Translations under genes and position numbers: made by a program
Assembly (NCBI GenBank): GCA_002480015.1
Contig: DLQD01000152.1
Coordinates: forward strand, 1-64,000
From: Opitutia bacterium UBA7441
GTDB lineage: Bacteria > Verrucomicrobiota > Verrucomicrobiia > Opitutales > Coraliomargaritaceae
DNA length: 64,000 nt
Direction of reading: 5' to 3'
The notes under the pieces: model-generated
Database searches by the model: none
Told to the model about the DNA's origin: nothing
What the model saw: the letters and a program-made list of their open reading frames with translations, nothing else
Shown here: piece after piece, positions 1 through 12,225 of the stretch
How the letters are laid out: each line of letters begins with the position of its first letter
How positions within the stretch are numbered: the first letter of the stretch is position 1

Positions 1-3086
<3,086 letters not shown>

Positions 3087-3304
3087 ATCTGTCTTAAATT
3101 GTTTAAAGTGGGAGCGGTCGCGAATTGCGAGCCAGTCGCCTCAGTGTATTAAACGGGAGAAATTCCAATATCAGGAGTCAAAAGAACGGGCAGGCTAGTC
3201 ACTGGGCGGGGGCTGTCTAGGAAAATTACCCGGCGAGCCTGAAACAGGAACATTTTTCGCGCCAGATAGGGACGATTCCGTAAAAATCGCCGATGAGCAC
3301 GTAT

Positions 3305-3328
3305 TTGAAAAAGCCCACAGGGCTTTGA
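3305..3328 (-). terminator. Rho-independent terminator after the glutaredoxin-like gene
   Basis: AAAGCCC and GGGCTTT (3310-3316 and 3320-3326) form a 7-bp stem with a 3-base loop. On the minus strand it is followed by a short T run. It lies 12 bases beyond the glutaredoxin stop codon, in the correct orientation. Confidence 0.65.
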
Positions 3329-3339
3329 GGGTCCTTCTC

Positions 3340-3675
3340 CTAGAAGAAGCGCACCGTTTTCGTGCGCATCGCTTCATGCTCTTCGTCGGTGCAGGGCGCG
3401 TTCGTCGGCACATCGGCCTCAGCATTGCTCGGAGCGACAAGGCCATTGCTGAGCAAATAGTTCTCAACCTCTTCCCCGCTCACGTCAGCCAGCATTGTGC
3501 CGTCGATCTCGACGCAAGGAGACAGCGGTTGGCCGGACTTCTCGACCATTTCCGCGTATTGATCCGCGTGATTGATGATGTTGCGGTCTTCGTATTCGAG
3601 ACCATACTTCTTCATGATCGCCCGAACGCCCATACTCCAGCCGCAGGTAGGTTTTAAATATGCGATAATTTTCAT
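3340..3675 (-). CDS. Glutaredoxin-like thiol protein (CGWS)
   Basis: Small thioredoxin-fold protein of 111 residues, probably cytoplasmic. It begins MKIIAYLKPTCGWSMG, giving a beta strand followed by a CGWS active site (Cys11, Ser14). This resembles the CGFS site of monothiol glutaredoxins, which work in deglutathionylation or iron-sulfur cluster handling. A cis-Pro segment (QPLSPCVEIDG) follows at the expected distance. An upstream ATG at 3714 would add 13 residues and directly abut the stop of the DUF5069-like gene. I prefer 3675 because the fold's first strand starts there, but no ribosome binding site decides it. The acidic, cysteine-containing tail (NAPCTDEEHEAMRTK) is not part of the core fold. 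It is probably cotranscribed with the upstream gene. Confidence 0.75.
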   Translation of the reverse strand: MKIIAYLKPTCGWSMGVRAIMKKYGLEYEDRNIINHADQYAEMVEKSGQPLSPCVEIDGTMLADVSGEEVENYLLSNGLVAPSNAEADVPTNAPCTDEEHEAMRTKTVRFF

Positions 3676-3714
3676 AATGTGGATTCTGTTTGGTGGATTT
3701 TGAATACTTGTCAA

Positions 3715-4239
3715 CTAAGAGGATCTCTGTGCAACAACCCAATCGATCAATTTAGACGCATCATCTTCGTAGGCCCAAGCGGCCCGCAGGAAGTCGGCTG
3801 GGTGTATATTGTTGTTTTTGAAAAAATTCCGGTCGCCGCCGCAGCCATACATCGTTTCCGCAGGCAACTCGCCTTTAAGTTTCGCATAGGCCTTCGGCAT
3901 GATTCGTGGGAGCCAGACGATGCCCTTGATCTCGGCGTCTTTGGGTGGAAGCCCTTCAGAGGCGATGACTTGGTCGGATGGCTTGCCCTCTTGCACAGTC
4001 AAAAAGTAGTCGCGCCGCGCTGCGCTGACCAACAGGAAGGTCTCGAAGTCCGGCTCTTCGCGCGTGACGAAGTCTTCCGCATAATCGTATACGTCCATCG
4101 TGTTGAGCCCGACAGAGGCCAGCTCGGCCTGAGTCACTTCGTCGAAGTAGCTGTCGGGCTCGCGGTTGCCCGCCTCATACTTGGCGACTGCGTCTTCCCA
4201 GATTGCTTTAAGGGTTTTTTGATACGAGTAGTGATCCAC
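3715..4239 (-). CDS. DUF5069-like protein
   Basis: A 174-residue soluble protein of unknown function. The C-terminal half carries a WLPRI..KAYAKLKGELP segment and GCGGDRNFFKNNNIHPADF, which resemble the WLPR..DKARA..G and DRRF...G pattern I associate with DUF5069. There is no signal peptide or membrane segment. The N-terminal third (residues 1-60) is acidic and predicted helical. The stop codon directly abuts the possible upstream ATG of the glutaredoxin-like gene, so the two are likely one transcript. I can name the family only by motif memory and cannot offer a reaction. Confidence 0.6.
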   Translation of the reverse strand: MDHYSYQKTLKAIWEDAVAKYEAGNREPDSYFDEVTQAELASVGLNTMDVYDYAEDFVTREEPDFETFLLVSAARRDYFLTVQEGKPSDQVIASEGLPPKDAEIKGIVWLPRIMPKAYAKLKGELPAETMYGCGGDRNFFKNNNIHPADFLRAAWAYEDDASKLIDWVVAQRSS

Positions 4240-4502
4240 ATCGCAAACTTAGTGACGCCCTCGCGAAATACAACCTGCAGTCTGAAAAAATTAAGCTGCA
4301 GCCTATGGACGAGACCCTCGCCACTTATAATTTCGACTTCGTGCTCGGTCCAGCTAATGCTCTGGGGCAGAGGCTTTAAAGGACTCTGCTATTTCCGTGG
4401 TCGCCAGTGCCAGTGGATCAATATGCCTGAGGGTATTCAGAAGTTCCCTTTATCGATCGTAGAGGATGATCGCGACATGAAGGGGGAGCCGTAATGTCGT
4501 TA

Positions 4503-4868
4503 TCACTCCGCCTTGATGGACTTCTCGTAGCGAATCCAATCAGCTAAACGGCTTCGAACAACGTCAAAGATCTCCGCTGGCAGACTTCCCAACTTTCCGG
4601 TAAAAATATCCGATTGGACGACGGCAAGTCGACTCGTCCGAATTAAACTTTCTTGCTTTAGACCTGTTTTCGAAAAGTCGGGCATCTCCTTGTTCAGCAC
4701 GATTTCCAAGCCCTCAATCTGATGTCGAATTTGCGAGCTGATCATACAGACCAAGCAATCGTCGAAATCTCCTTGAATTCTTTTGAGTAACAATGCTGGT
4801 CGGAGCTTTCCTCCGCCCAAATCTGTCTGAGGGAACCGAAATAACAATATATCACCTTCGGAAATCAT
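4503..4868 (-). CDS. PemK/MazF-family toxin
   Basis: A 121-residue protein with the MazF/PemK opening pattern: GDILLFRFPQTDLGGGKLRP, in which the conserved G-D and the R-P of the RPALLL strand are both present. Family members are ribosome-independent mRNA interferases, and length fits (about 110-125 residues). Its ATG overlaps the stop of the upstream antitoxin gene by four bases, the translational coupling typical of type II toxin-antitoxin modules. No frameshift or internal stop is visible, so it is probably intact. Target-sequence specificity cannot be predicted from sequence. It sits beside a gene-poor strip with recombinase debris, consistent with acquired DNA. Confidence 0.82.
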   Translation of the reverse strand: MISEGDILLFRFPQTDLGGGKLRPALLLKRIQGDFDDCLVCMISSQIRHQIEGLEIVLNKEMPDFSKTGLKQESLIRTSRLAVVQSDIFTGKLGSLPAEIFDVVRSRLADWIRYEKSIKAE

Positions 4869-5077
4869 CCGAACTTTTCGATTATGTCTGATTCAGAATA
4901 AATGCTATCTTCGTCGCTCATGCCACGCATGGCAGCAGCGAGAGAAGCATCTTTGAAAGCCTTCGCTTCGTGTTTCTTTTCTTTTTCTTTCAGAAACTCC
5001 ACAAATTCAAGCACTTCAGACTGTTTCTCAGGCCGGAGTCCTGCGATTTCGTGAATGATCTGTTCTGCGGTGCTCAT
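4865..5077 (-). CDS. Antitoxin of the MazF-type module (DUF2281-like)
   Basis: A 70-residue protein, first gene of the pair. It starts MSTAEQIIHEIAGLRPEKQSEVLEFV, the pattern of short DUF2281-type antitoxins, in which an N-terminal helical segment (LRPEKQSEVLEFVEFL) is followed by a disordered, charged toxin-binding tail (here residues 33-70, rich in K, E, D and S). In such modules the N-terminus usually carries DNA binding and autorepression. The 4-base overlap with the toxin supports one operon. No upstream Shine-Dalgarno sequence is evident. Confidence 0.72.
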   Translation of the reverse strand: MSTAEQIIHEIAGLRPEKQSEVLEFVEFLKEKEKKHEAKAFKDASLAAAMRGMSDEDSIYSESDIIEKFG

Positions 5078-5169
5078 CTAACGAAACAATGGTTCAACGG
5101 TCTGAAATCTCAAGTTCAATTTTCTGTCCATCGTAGAGTGTGGGCGCGGCCAAAATTGTTCCGGCAAAT

Positions 5170-5331
5170 GCGAAACTCGGCGAGTGTTGTTGGACGAGTT
5201 TCGCAATTGGCGGGTATATAGTTTATGCCATCAGGCGTTTGTTAGTCCCATAAGTGCATGTTGCCCATTGGCCTGTGTTATAGTGTGTCCGCACCTGCGA
5301 TGGATATCGGAAATGACAATTGCGAAACTCG
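5170..5331. repeat. Inverted repeat pair around GCGAAACTCG
   Basis: GCGAAACTCG at 5170-5179 faces its exact complement CGAGTTTCGC at 5195-5204. A 14-base version, CGAGTTTCGCAATT at 5195-5208, faces AATTGCGAAACTCG at 5318-5331, a perfect 14-bp inverted repeat 109 bases apart. The enclosed DNA has no open frame of note. It could be a small non-autonomous element, a recombination site or the remains of one. Confidence 0.6.
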
Positions 5332-5367
5332 GGGTTTTGGGCTTGTTTAACGTGAAAATATGTTCAC

Positions 5368-5801
5368 CCTTCGTGCATGTCAAAGATTGTTCACTTTCCC
5401 CGTTGGGCTGAGGTGCTGAGGGTTTCTAATTTGGAGCCTAAAGAGCGCGAAGGCTTTAAGGTCACCATTCGCTGGTATTTTGTGACTGCGAAGGTGCAGG
5501 CAAGGGGGAGGCGGCTTTGGTGTCTCCGTCACCAGTTGAGAGTAGGGAGTGGAAAGTGAGGAGTGGGGTTGACGGGGTGAACTCGTATGGCGGAAACGAC
5601 ACTTCAACGAGATCAGGCCAAGGCGGAGCCTCTCCCTGTAGAGTTGGGCAGGCACCTTCGACGGGCTCAGTGCAGGTCGGGAGACCTGCGATCCCGGGCT
5701 TTAGTTCGGAGAACGATACGGATGCCGCGCGGATTGTGGCACGTTCGGAAGATGAAGCCTCGATTATAAAGGTGATGCGGCGCCGTGGGATGGCTCTGTA
5801 A
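5368..5801 (+). pseudogene. Decayed tyrosine-recombinase (integron-integrase-like) fragment
   Basis: A short open stretch from 5377 reads SKIVHFPRWAEVLRVSNLEP then KEREGFKVTIRWYF, which resembles the N-terminal SAM-like DNA-binding segment of integron-type tyrosine recombinases (FPxW...L...L....R..Y). It stops at 5559. A second frame ending at 5801 finishes EDEASIIKVMRRRGMAL, like the second helix region (..LI..IR.RG...RTE.TY) of the same family. No catalytic domain remains. Frames are broken and the connecting DNA contains low-complexity repeats. The identification is from pattern memory and needs a profile search. Confidence 0.4.
5534..5568 (+). repeat. Five tandem degenerate heptamers (AGTGGGG family)
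   Basis: Exact 7-base register: AGTTGAG, AGTAGGG, AGTGGAA, AGTGAGG, AGTGGGG. All five share AGT at positions 1-3. The same family appears at 25165-25207 and 37466-37486. Confidence 0.75.
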
Positions 5802-5895
5802 AAATCTAATAAATAAAGCTTTATGTGCCGTGTTGTGGTTGGTGATCTGGCAATATTCAGTTGTGCCATACGAGGAATGTCGATTTATAAAAAGT

Positions 5896-6339
5896 GTGAT
5901 TAACTCGAGAAAATTTAAAAGAACTCAATCTGCTTTTACCTTAGTTGAAGTAATGATCTCTACTTTCATTTTTGGTTTAGTGATTTTAGTTGCTTTGGTT
6001 TCCGTTGGGAAAGGCATTGAGTTAGTGGATGCCTCGAGGCAGAATACGCGGGCATCACAAATTTTACAAAGCGAGTTGGAGCTACTGCGTACTTTACCAT
6101 GGGATACCTTTAAAGATCAGACGAATGTGCAACTCACCGCTCAATTCAGGACTCAAGTGGCATCTCAATTTGGGAGTGATCAGTTTGACGGAGAAGTCGA
6201 AGTCACAGAAATTCAGACAGGTTTAATGCTAGTTGCAGTTACCGTTAATTGGATTGGGTTCAAGGGGCGACCTTATAGTAAGAAGTATTACACCTATTTT
6301 GCTGATGGAGGAATCAATGACTATTTCATCACGCCATAA
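5896..6339 (+). CDS. PilV-like minor pilin, type IV prepilin signal
   Basis: A 147-residue prepilin-type protein. A short basic leader (SRKFKRTQSA) precedes the class III cleavage and methylation motif FTLVEVM with Glu at +5, then a hydrophobic helix (ISTFIFGLVILVALVSVGKG). Position -1 is Ala rather than Gly. The globular part has an alternating beta pattern typical of PilV or GspI-like minor pilins. The start is uncertain: a GTG at 5896 gives the usual leader length, while an in-frame ATG at 5785 would add 37 hydrophobic residues that fit poorly. First gene of a three-gene operon, overlapping the next by 23 bases. Base composition is AT-richer than the surroundings. Confidence 0.72.
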   Translation: MINSRKFKRTQSAFTLVEVMISTFIFGLVILVALVSVGKGIELVDASRQNTRASQILQSELELLRTLPWDTFKDQTNVQLTAQFRTQVASQFGSDQFDGEVEVTEIQTGLMLVAVTVNWIGFKGRPYSKKYYTYFADGGINDYFITP

Positions 6340-6955
6340 AGCGCATCGGGCGCAGAGCACTCGAGCTGCCTTTACGCTGGTCGAATTGTTGATTGGTGTG
6401 TCTCTTTCAGTGGCTTTACTAGCTATTATCTACAGCACATTTCTAGTTCTGGCTCGGGGAGCGATTGGTACTGGAAATTATGCAGAAATGAGTCGGCAGA
6501 GCCGTAATGTAATGGATATCTTCGCGGGTGATGTGCGAACTGCCAACGGTGTTGCTGTGGCCGGACCTAGTGTGAGCGGCAGCTCCGTCATTACGAGCAC
6601 TGGGATCACCCTCAGCTATCCTAATTATTTGGATGACGGAACGGATCAGACCTCGGTGACTTATCTTTACACGCCGCCTAATGGAGCTGAGCCGGGCTAC
6701 CTAACCCGCTCTGAAACGTATGGAGGTACGACTGATGCTCGCGTTGTCTTGAATGACATTATCCGGTTTGAGCTTAAATTTTACAAAGCCCCAGGTTTTA
6801 CCTTCGCTGCTGCGGCAGGTCCCCTTGATTCGGTCAATTCGTGGGCTAAGAGCATTGAAATGTATGCTGAACTTCGCCGGAAACTTGTTTCGACGAATAA
6901 TACCGATTATATCATCACAACCCGTTTTATGATGCGGAATACCTCGATTGATTAA
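6317..6955 (+). CDS. PilW-like minor pilin, type IV prepilin signal
   Basis: A 212-residue protein. Leader MTISSRHKAHRAQSTRAA is followed by the prepilin motif FTLVELL (Glu +5) and a hydrophobic helix (IGVSLSVALLAIIYSTFLVL), then a Gly/Ser/Thr-rich beta domain. This is the PilW or GspJ layout of minor pseudopilins that prime pilus assembly at the inner membrane. The start at 6317 is supported by a clear GGAGGA 6-7 bases upstream, unusual for this window, and lies inside the 3' end of the PilV-like gene, implying translational coupling. An ATG four codons upstream is possible but less well spaced. Confidence 0.78.
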   Translation: MTISSRHKAHRAQSTRAAFTLVELLIGVSLSVALLAIIYSTFLVLARGAIGTGNYAEMSRQSRNVMDIFAGDVRTANGVAVAGPSVSGSSVITSTGITLSYPNYLDDGTDQTSVTYLYTPPNGAEPGYLTRSETYGGTTDARVVLNDIIRFELKFYKAPGFTFAAAAGPLDSVNSWAKSIEMYAELRRKLVSTNNTDYIITTRFMMRNTSID

Positions 6956-6999
6956 TTTGCAGAAAAATGAGGTCAGTAAAACTGCATAGGAATGTAATT

Positions 7000-8415
7000 A
7001 TGATAAAAACACGTTTCTCGGATAGATCTAAAAGTCGTCAGCAAGGAGCTATCTTGCTTTCTACCATCATAGTGACCTTCGTTATTTCGATGCTGGCGGG
7101 GTCCTATTTATACCTCAGTTCCGGAGAATACAGAATGTCGCATCGAACATTCAACCGGGGGGCCAGCTTCGCATTAGCTGAGGGAGGAATTGACTACGCG
7201 ATACATGCATTAAATAGCAATCATTCAACTGGCTGGACGGTGTCTGGAGATACTTGGGAACGCGCCTTATATGACTTCCTGGTCAGCGAGGGCACGGTCG
7301 GCCATGTGAAAATGAAGATATTAGGCGCGTCGAGTCGCACGCCTGTTATTTACTCAGAAGGCACTGTTTTGATTTCGAATGGACCGCCCGTTAGTCGGCA
7401 AATTAAGGTCCAATTGGAGTCCAGCTCCTCGGGTGGAAAGCTGAATACGTCTCTCATTTATGCAAAAGCGATCGATGCGGCAGGTAATAATATCTTGGCT
7501 GCTATGTATAACTCAAAAAACGGCGTAGAGGGTGCTGTTTATTATGACTTGGAGACGCGTAGCTGGAGGAGGAATTATGATGATAGTTTGCGCCTAGTGG
7601 TTGATACGATCACAACAGATACCTTGGGTAATATGGACGTCTTTGGATGGGTGGTCACTCGCGAGGGTGGAGCCATTGATTTCAATTCAAAAGGTGGGAC
7701 GTTTAAATACAATTCATTCTTTGATCTGGATCGTGGTATTGCAACGACAGACCGGGTGACCGATGATTTTTATGGATCGTTTGAGCCTATTGTGGCTCCC
7801 GACAACCTCGGCAATGTTTCCAGGACCTCTCCCGTTTTTGTCGCTGCAGAAGGAGGGGGTAATGATGTGAAGACTGCCACTATGGACGGTACGAGCAATT
7901 ACATTTTTTCAGGTGAAGACGAAGTGCTTTCCGTCGCAAATGGGGATGCCCTGAATATCACGGGTGACGTGATTATTGTGGTCGATAACGAAGGCACTAT
8001 TAACATTAAGGGAGACCTTAACATTCAGCCCGGTGCCAGTTTAAAAATCTATACCGATGGCGACTTTATTGTGACGGGTGTTGTGAATAATAGTAACGTT
8101 GCAGAGAATTTTCAATTATATGGGATGAATACGACGGAAAATGAGCAGTTATTCAAGCTGCACGGCAACAGCCGCATGACCGCTTTCATCTATGCCCCTA
8201 GGGCGAGTGGAGAATTGAAAGGTGGGGGTAATGAGGGTGAGTTTGAAGGTGCGATCTTGATGGATGAGATCAAGATTACGGGCAATTATTTCTTCTTGTG
8301 CGACGCGGCGCTGGGGGCCGTCGACGGGCTGATTAATGTAGGTGGGAACCATATAGTGAATGAATGGCTTGAATTGGATGACCGCACTGCCCAGACAGCG
8401 AAGTATTCAATGTAG
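7000..8415 (+). CDS. PilX-like pilus-associated protein with DUF7305-type C-terminal domain
   Basis: A 471-residue protein, third in the pilin operon. After a basic leader (residues 1-16) comes GAILLSTIIVTFVISMLAGS, a single hydrophobic helix like that of PilX proteins, then a conserved RGASFALAEGGIDYAIHAL helix. The C-terminal third has a repeated beta-helix-like pattern (ITGDVIIVVDNEGTINIKG, PGASLKIYTDGDF, FIYAPRASGELKGGG, GAILMDEIKITGN), which matches my memory of DUF7305, found in pilus-associated surface proteins. An ATG at 6967 is an alternative start. No canonical Shine-Dalgarno is seen at either. Probably exported and assembled or anchored with the two minor pilins. Adhesive function is inference. 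Confidence 0.65.
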   Translation: MIKTRFSDRSKSRQQGAILLSTIIVTFVISMLAGSYLYLSSGEYRMSHRTFNRGASFALAEGGIDYAIHALNSNHSTGWTVSGDTWERALYDFLVSEGTVGHVKMKILGASSRTPVIYSEGTVLISNGPPVSRQIKVQLESSSSGGKLNTSLIYAKAIDAAGNNILAAMYNSKNGVEGAVYYDLETRSWRRNYDDSLRLVVDTITTDTLGNMDVFGWVVTREGGAIDFNSKGGTFKYNSFFDLDRGIATTDRVTDDFYGSFEPIVAPDNLGNVSRTSPVFVAAEGGGNDVKTATMDGTSNYIFSGEDEVLSVANGDALNITGDVIIVVDNEGTINIKGDLNIQPGASLKIYTDGDFIVTGVVNNSNVAENFQLYGMNTTENEQLFKLHGNSRMTAFIYAPRASGELKGGGNEGEFEGAILMDEIKITGNYFFLCDAALGAVDGLINVGGNHIVNEWLELDDRTAQTAKYSM

Positions 8416-8475
8416 GCCGCATTCACCCGACAATTGTTTTGCCGTCTTTCATGAGCTTATCGCTGATTGCGGATT

Positions 8476-9546
8476 TTAACGGTAAAACCCGCCACCGAGT
8501 AGCTGTTCGCCATCATAGAGCGCGAGTATTTGCCCTGGAGACAGCGCGCGTTGCGGCTCGTCGAAAAGCACTTTGGCTCTGTCTTTGCCTAGCGGGATAT
8601 AGGAGATATCTTGCGATGGATCACGGTAACGCGGCTTAGCTAGAAGCCGAGCGGGTTGGCGAATCGGTTGGTTCAGAAAGCTCAGGCCGAAGAGTTCGAC
8701 CTCGGATGTGAAGAGTCCGGGTGAGTCGGGGTGGTCAAAAGCCACGATCAGTTCGTTGCGCTCCATGTCGAGCCCCGTCACCACGTAGAATTCGTTGTCG
8801 GTGTTCGAGGGCACACCGATGCCCCGCCGTTGCCCGGTGGTGTAGCGGTGCAGGCCGCGGTGGCGTCCGAGCACTTTCCCGTCCGAATTGACGATGTCCC
8901 CCGGTTTGTCCATGATGTAATGCTCAAGAAAACGGTTGATGTTCATGTCGCCGAGAAAGCAGATGCCCTGGCTATCTTTCTTCGTGGCGTTGGGTAGTTT
9001 TTGCTCGAGTGCGATTTCGCGAACCCGTGGTTTGTTCAGCTCGCCCACGGGGAAAAGGGCGCGACGTATCTGTTCCTGCTGCAGGAGGGCAAGGAAGTAG
9101 GTCTGGTCTTTGTTTTTATCGAGGCCTTCCAGTAGGTTATGTGAGCCGTCGGGCCCTATGCATTTGCGTACATAATGTCCCGTGGCGATGCCGTCGAAGC
9201 CAGCCTTTCGCGCATACTCTTGAAAGATTCCGAATTTCATCTCCCGGTTACACATCATATCCGGGTTTGGGGTGATACCATGCTTGTAGCCGTCGACGAG
9301 GTAGTGGACCACGTGTTCACGGTATTCATTGACTAGATTAACGATCTCGTAGTCGATCCCGAGGTGGGTAGCCACGGCGCGTGAGTCATCGATGTCCTGC
9401 TGCGCGGGGCAGTCTGCGAGTGGCATTTCCTCATTCATCCATGTACGGATATAGGCGCCTGATACATCGAAGCCTTGCTCTTTGAGGAGCCAAGCAGCCA
9501 CGGCGCTATCGACGCCGCCTGATAGAGCCACGAGAATTTTATGCAT
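8476..9546 (-). CDS. mnmA: tRNA 2-thiouridine(34) synthase MnmA
   Basis: Cytoplasmic tRNA thiolase that installs the 2-thio group on wobble uridine of tRNA-Lys, -Glu and -Gln. The 356-residue protein starts [14 protein letters not shown] with the PP-loop SGGVDS near residue 9. The two catalytic cysteines are present: Cys99 in [12 protein letters not shown] (nucleophile) and Cys196 in SQGICFLGD (persulfide partner). GHY and DQTYFL motifs are also there. The C-terminal beta-barrel ends at the usual length. An ATG eight codons upstream exists, but the family start is the MHKILVAL one. Monocistronic on the minus strand, divergent from the GH13 gene. Confidence 0.95.
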   Translation of the reverse strand: MHKILVALSGGVDSAVAAWLLKEQGFDVSGAYIRTWMNEEMPLADCPAQQDIDDSRAVATHLGIDYEIVNLVNEYREHVVHYLVDGYKHGITPNPDMMCNREMKFGIFQEYARKAGFDGIATGHYVRKCIGPDGSHNLLEGLDKNKDQTYFLALLQQEQIRRALFPVGELNKPRVREIALEQKLPNATKKDSQGICFLGDMNINRFLEHYIMDKPGDIVNSDGKVLGRHRGLHRYTTGQRRGIGVPSNTDNEFYVVTGLDMERNELIVAFDHPDSPGLFTSEVELFGLSFLNQPIRQPARLLAKPRYRDPSQDISYIPLGKDRAKVLFDEPQRALSPGQILALYDGEQLLGGGFYR

Positions 9547-9664
9547 GTAAGGCAAATTAAGTGTAGCCAATGACCCACGTCAACCCAGCGCACGGCTAGA
9601 TTTTGACGATTCCCGAGGAATGGGTATTGCGATTGCTCAGTATCGCTGCAGAAAGATATTCGTG

Positions 9665-12094
9665 ATGTCAAAAAAGACTAATCAGATCGCACATGCATTC
9701 TGGGAATCAAGAGATGCCGGACTGATCATACTGTCTCATAACTGGCCGAGCACGACGACCTTGCCACCCCTCTTACTGGGTCCCTCCGAGAAACCCTTTT
9801 CAAAACTTGAGCGGCTTTCACCTGAGGATTGTGGACGCTATTGCCGCTACTACCGCTTGAAAAACAGCTGGGTTTTTGCGATCGGATCCAAGCGCTATCC
9901 GCAACTGCTTGATCGTAAGGTTCGTGTCTATCTGGGCGGCGACTTTAATGGCTGGGGTAAAGCGGTGGGCCAAGCGCAATGGGAACTCAAGCCGGTTGGC
10001 GACGATGCCGAGACGACTTACGAACTGCACGTGCCCCTCAAACTGATTCCGGATACGGGCAAAGTCGCTTTCAAATTTGTAACCAATCAGGGCGAATGGC
10101 TCGACGTGCCCGACAGCGCACCCAACCGGATCGAGCGCAATGGGGTGGCTAACTTCCGGTTTGATGCTCAGCGCACTGGTAGTCACATTTTTCGTTTCCA
10201 CACGCCGATCGGTTACGAACCTGTCGGCAATGAGAAAATCATCTGGCGCGACGCCAAAGTCGAAGAATTACACGAGCTACCTCATACGCAGTTCCTGACA
10301 TCCGCTAAGACCGATCTGGAGCTGGGTGCTATCGTCGTTGGCGAATCGACGACCTTCCGTTTATTCGCGCCGCGAGCGACGGCGGTTAAAGTCTGTTACG
10401 GCCAAAAACCCGATGGCTCCGACGCGATTACCTTGAACATGCGTTGCCTCGAGGGGTGCACCTGGGAGCTCTTGTTGGATCAGAATCTCGATGGGTATTA
10501 TTATACGTATCGGATCGAGGGTTCGAATTCAGAGGGCACTACCCACTTCGACAGTTCTTTTGCCGTGCTCGATCCCTATGCCAAAGCCTGCTTAGGGCGA
10601 CGAGGCCCTGGCATTGTCGTCGCCTCGGAGCGAATGCCCAAAATTGCGCACAGTTTTGTGCCGCCGGCTTGGCATGATATGGTCATTCTTGAAGCTCATG
10701 TGCGTGATCTTGCTGCGCATGCGCCGATCGAGCTTACCGCGCAAGAGCGTAGCGGCTATGCCGGTCTGCGCAAATGGCTCAAAGCCGAAGGTTCCTACTT
10801 GAAAGAGATTGGAGTTAACGCGGTCGAGCTGCAACCGATCCAGGAGTTCGATAACGATACGCCCGAAGACTACCACTGGGGCTACATGACGGTGAACTAC
10901 TTCTCGCCGGAGAGTAGTTATGCGGCGAAGCCCGAAAAGGCCTCGCAAATCGAGGAGTTCCGGGGGCTCGTCAGTGATTTCCATGAGCAGAACATGGCGG
11001 TGATCATCGATGTGGTCTATAACCACGTGGGGGAGCCGAACCATCTGCTGTTTATCGACAAGTTCTATTATTTCCACCTCGATAAAGCGAACGATTTAAT
11101 CAATTGGAGCGGTTGCGGGAATGATCTGCGCTGTGACACGCCGATGGGACGCCGCTTGATCATTGACAGTCTCAAGCACCTTGTGGAGACCTACGACGTG
11201 GACGGTTTTCGCTTCGACTTGGCGGAATTGATCGGCATCGAAGTGCTCCGCGAAATTGAAGTGGAGCTCAAGAAGGTTAAGCCCGCGATCATACTCATCG
11301 CCGAGCCCTGGAGCTTTCGTGGGCACATTCAAGACGAGCTGCAAGAGACGGGCTACGCCTCTTGGAACGATGGTTTTCGTGATTGTATTGCCAAATATGT
11401 AAAGGGAGAGGGCAATCAGGATATGATCCGTCACTTCGTGGCTGGTTCGCCTAGTTCGACGCGCTTCGCTGCGCAGACCATCAACTATACAGAATCGCAC
11501 GACGACCACTGTTGGCTCGACCGCATCACCGAGCGGCCCAAGCACAATGGCTCGGATCCTACCCTTTTAGATCGCCGGCGGACGCACCTAATGGCCTCGC
11601 TGCTTTTCAGCTCGCTCGGCGTCCCCATGCTGGCGGAGGGGCAGGACTTCCTGCGCTCCAAGCGCGGCATCTCCAACACGTATCAGCGCGGCGACGTCAA
11701 CGCGCTGGATTACAATCGCCGTTTTGTGTATTGCGGCACCCACGGTTATTTTCGTGATTGGATACGCTTCCGCCTTTCCGCGATGGGGAAAGCTTTCCGC
11801 TACGATGGTGGTTTGACCGAAGGTTACATGCAGTTCTTCTTTGCCGAAGGTTCCAGTGCGGCGGTGGTGCTGTTTAATGCCGATCGCTCTGTCGATGCAA
11901 CTCAACTCGTGTATGCTATCAACCCTCACTTCGAATATGCTGGTATTGAGTGCGCGGATTTGAAGCCCGACAGGTTGAAACAGATCGCAGACCAGGAGCG
12001 CTTTTGTTGTGAGGGTATTGGCTCCGCTCGTATCCCTGTGAGCGAAACGCATATCAATCTCCCGCCTCTTACCTGCGGCCTCTGGGTGGTCTGA
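9665..12094 (+). CDS. GH13 pullulanase-like alpha-glucan debranching enzyme
   Basis: An 809-residue enzyme probably hydrolysing alpha-1,6 branches of glycogen or similar glucans. N-terminal residues 70-200 ([21 protein letters not shown]) look like a glycogen-recognition CBM. A CBM48-type module follows ([29 protein letters not shown]), then the GH13 barrel. Catalytic regions are intact: region I DVVYNHVG from residue 449, nucleophile Asp518 in DGFRFDLAE, acid Glu547 in LIAEPW, and region IV SHDDH near 613. [17 protein letters not shown] resembles the pullulanase YNWGYDP signature. There is no obvious signal peptide, so it may act on internal glycogen. A strong terminator follows. An ATG 15 codons upstream is less likely. 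Confidence 0.85.
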   Translation: MSKKTNQIAHAFWESRDAGLIILSHNWPSTTTLPPLLLGPSEKPFSKLERLSPEDCGRYCRYYRLKNSWVFAIGSKRYPQLLDRKVRVYLGGDFNGWGKAVGQAQWELKPVGDDAETTYELHVPLKLIPDTGKVAFKFVTNQGEWLDVPDSAPNRIERNGVANFRFDAQRTGSHIFRFHTPIGYEPVGNEKIIWRDAKVEELHELPHTQFLTSAKTDLELGAIVVGESTTFRLFAPRATAVKVCYGQKPDGSDAITLNMRCLEGCTWELLLDQNLDGYYYTYRIEGSNSEGTTHFDSSFAVLDPYAKACLGRRGPGIVVASERMPKIAHSFVPPAWHDMVILEAHVRDLAAHAPIELTAQERSGYAGLRKWLKAEGSYLKEIGVNAVELQPIQEFDNDTPEDYHWGYMTVNYFSPESSYAAKPEKASQIEEFRGLVSDFHEQNMAVIIDVVYNHVGEPNHLLFIDKFYYFHLDKANDLINWSGCGNDLRCDTPMGRRLIIDSLKHLVETYDVDGFRFDLAELIGIEVLREIEVELKKVKPAIILIAEPWSFRGHIQDELQETGYASWNDGFRDCIAKYVKGEGNQDMIRHFVAGSPSSTRFAAQTINYTESHDDHCWLDRITERPKHNGSDPTLLDRRRTHLMASLLFSSLGVPMLAEGQDFLRSKRGISNTYQRGDVNALDYNRRFVYCGTHGYFRDWIRFRLSAMGKAFRYDGGLTEGYMQFFFAEGSSAAVVLFNADRSVDATQLVYAINPHFEYAGIECADLKPDRLKQIADQERFCCEGIGSARIPVSETHINLPPLTCGLWVV

Positions 12095-12154
12095 CTTTGA
12101 GTCCGCCGGTTTTGTTGCGTCATCTTGGGGTCGGCATCCTGTTGAGTAGTCAGT

Positions 12155-12187
12155 AAAAAAGGCAAGGCCGCTCGGCCTTGCCTTTTT
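12155..12187. terminator. Bidirectional Rho-independent terminator
   Basis: AAAAAAGGCAAGGCC and its complement GGCCTTGCCTTTTT surround a GCTC loop. With A and T runs on both sides it can end both the GH13 transcript and the convergent desaturase transcript. Confidence 0.9.
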
Positions 12188-12225
12188 AAAATCTAAAATC
12201 AACCTTCTAGCTAAACGCAGTTGCT

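Larger units (their letters stand above)
5078..5895. other. Gene-poor strip between toxin-antitoxin pair and pilin operon
   Basis: About 800 bases with no intact gene. It holds inverted copies of a short repeat (5170-5331), a recombinase-like pseudogene fragment (about 5368-5801), five tandem heptamers (5534-5568) and a perfect hairpin, GCAGGTC-GGGA-GACCTGC (5672-5689). The last 90 bases, AT-rich, probably contain the promoter of the pilin operon, but I see no strong -35/-10 pair. Confidence 0.6.

Noticed and set aside
4304..4378. Small plus-strand frame MDETLATYNFDFVLGPANAL...
   Set aside because: Only 24 residues, no ribosome site and no neighbouring continuation; recorded only as intergenic sequence.
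10519..10535. tRNA T-loop-like GGTTCGAATTC
   Set aside because: It lies inside the GH13 coding frame with no acceptor or anticodon stem.
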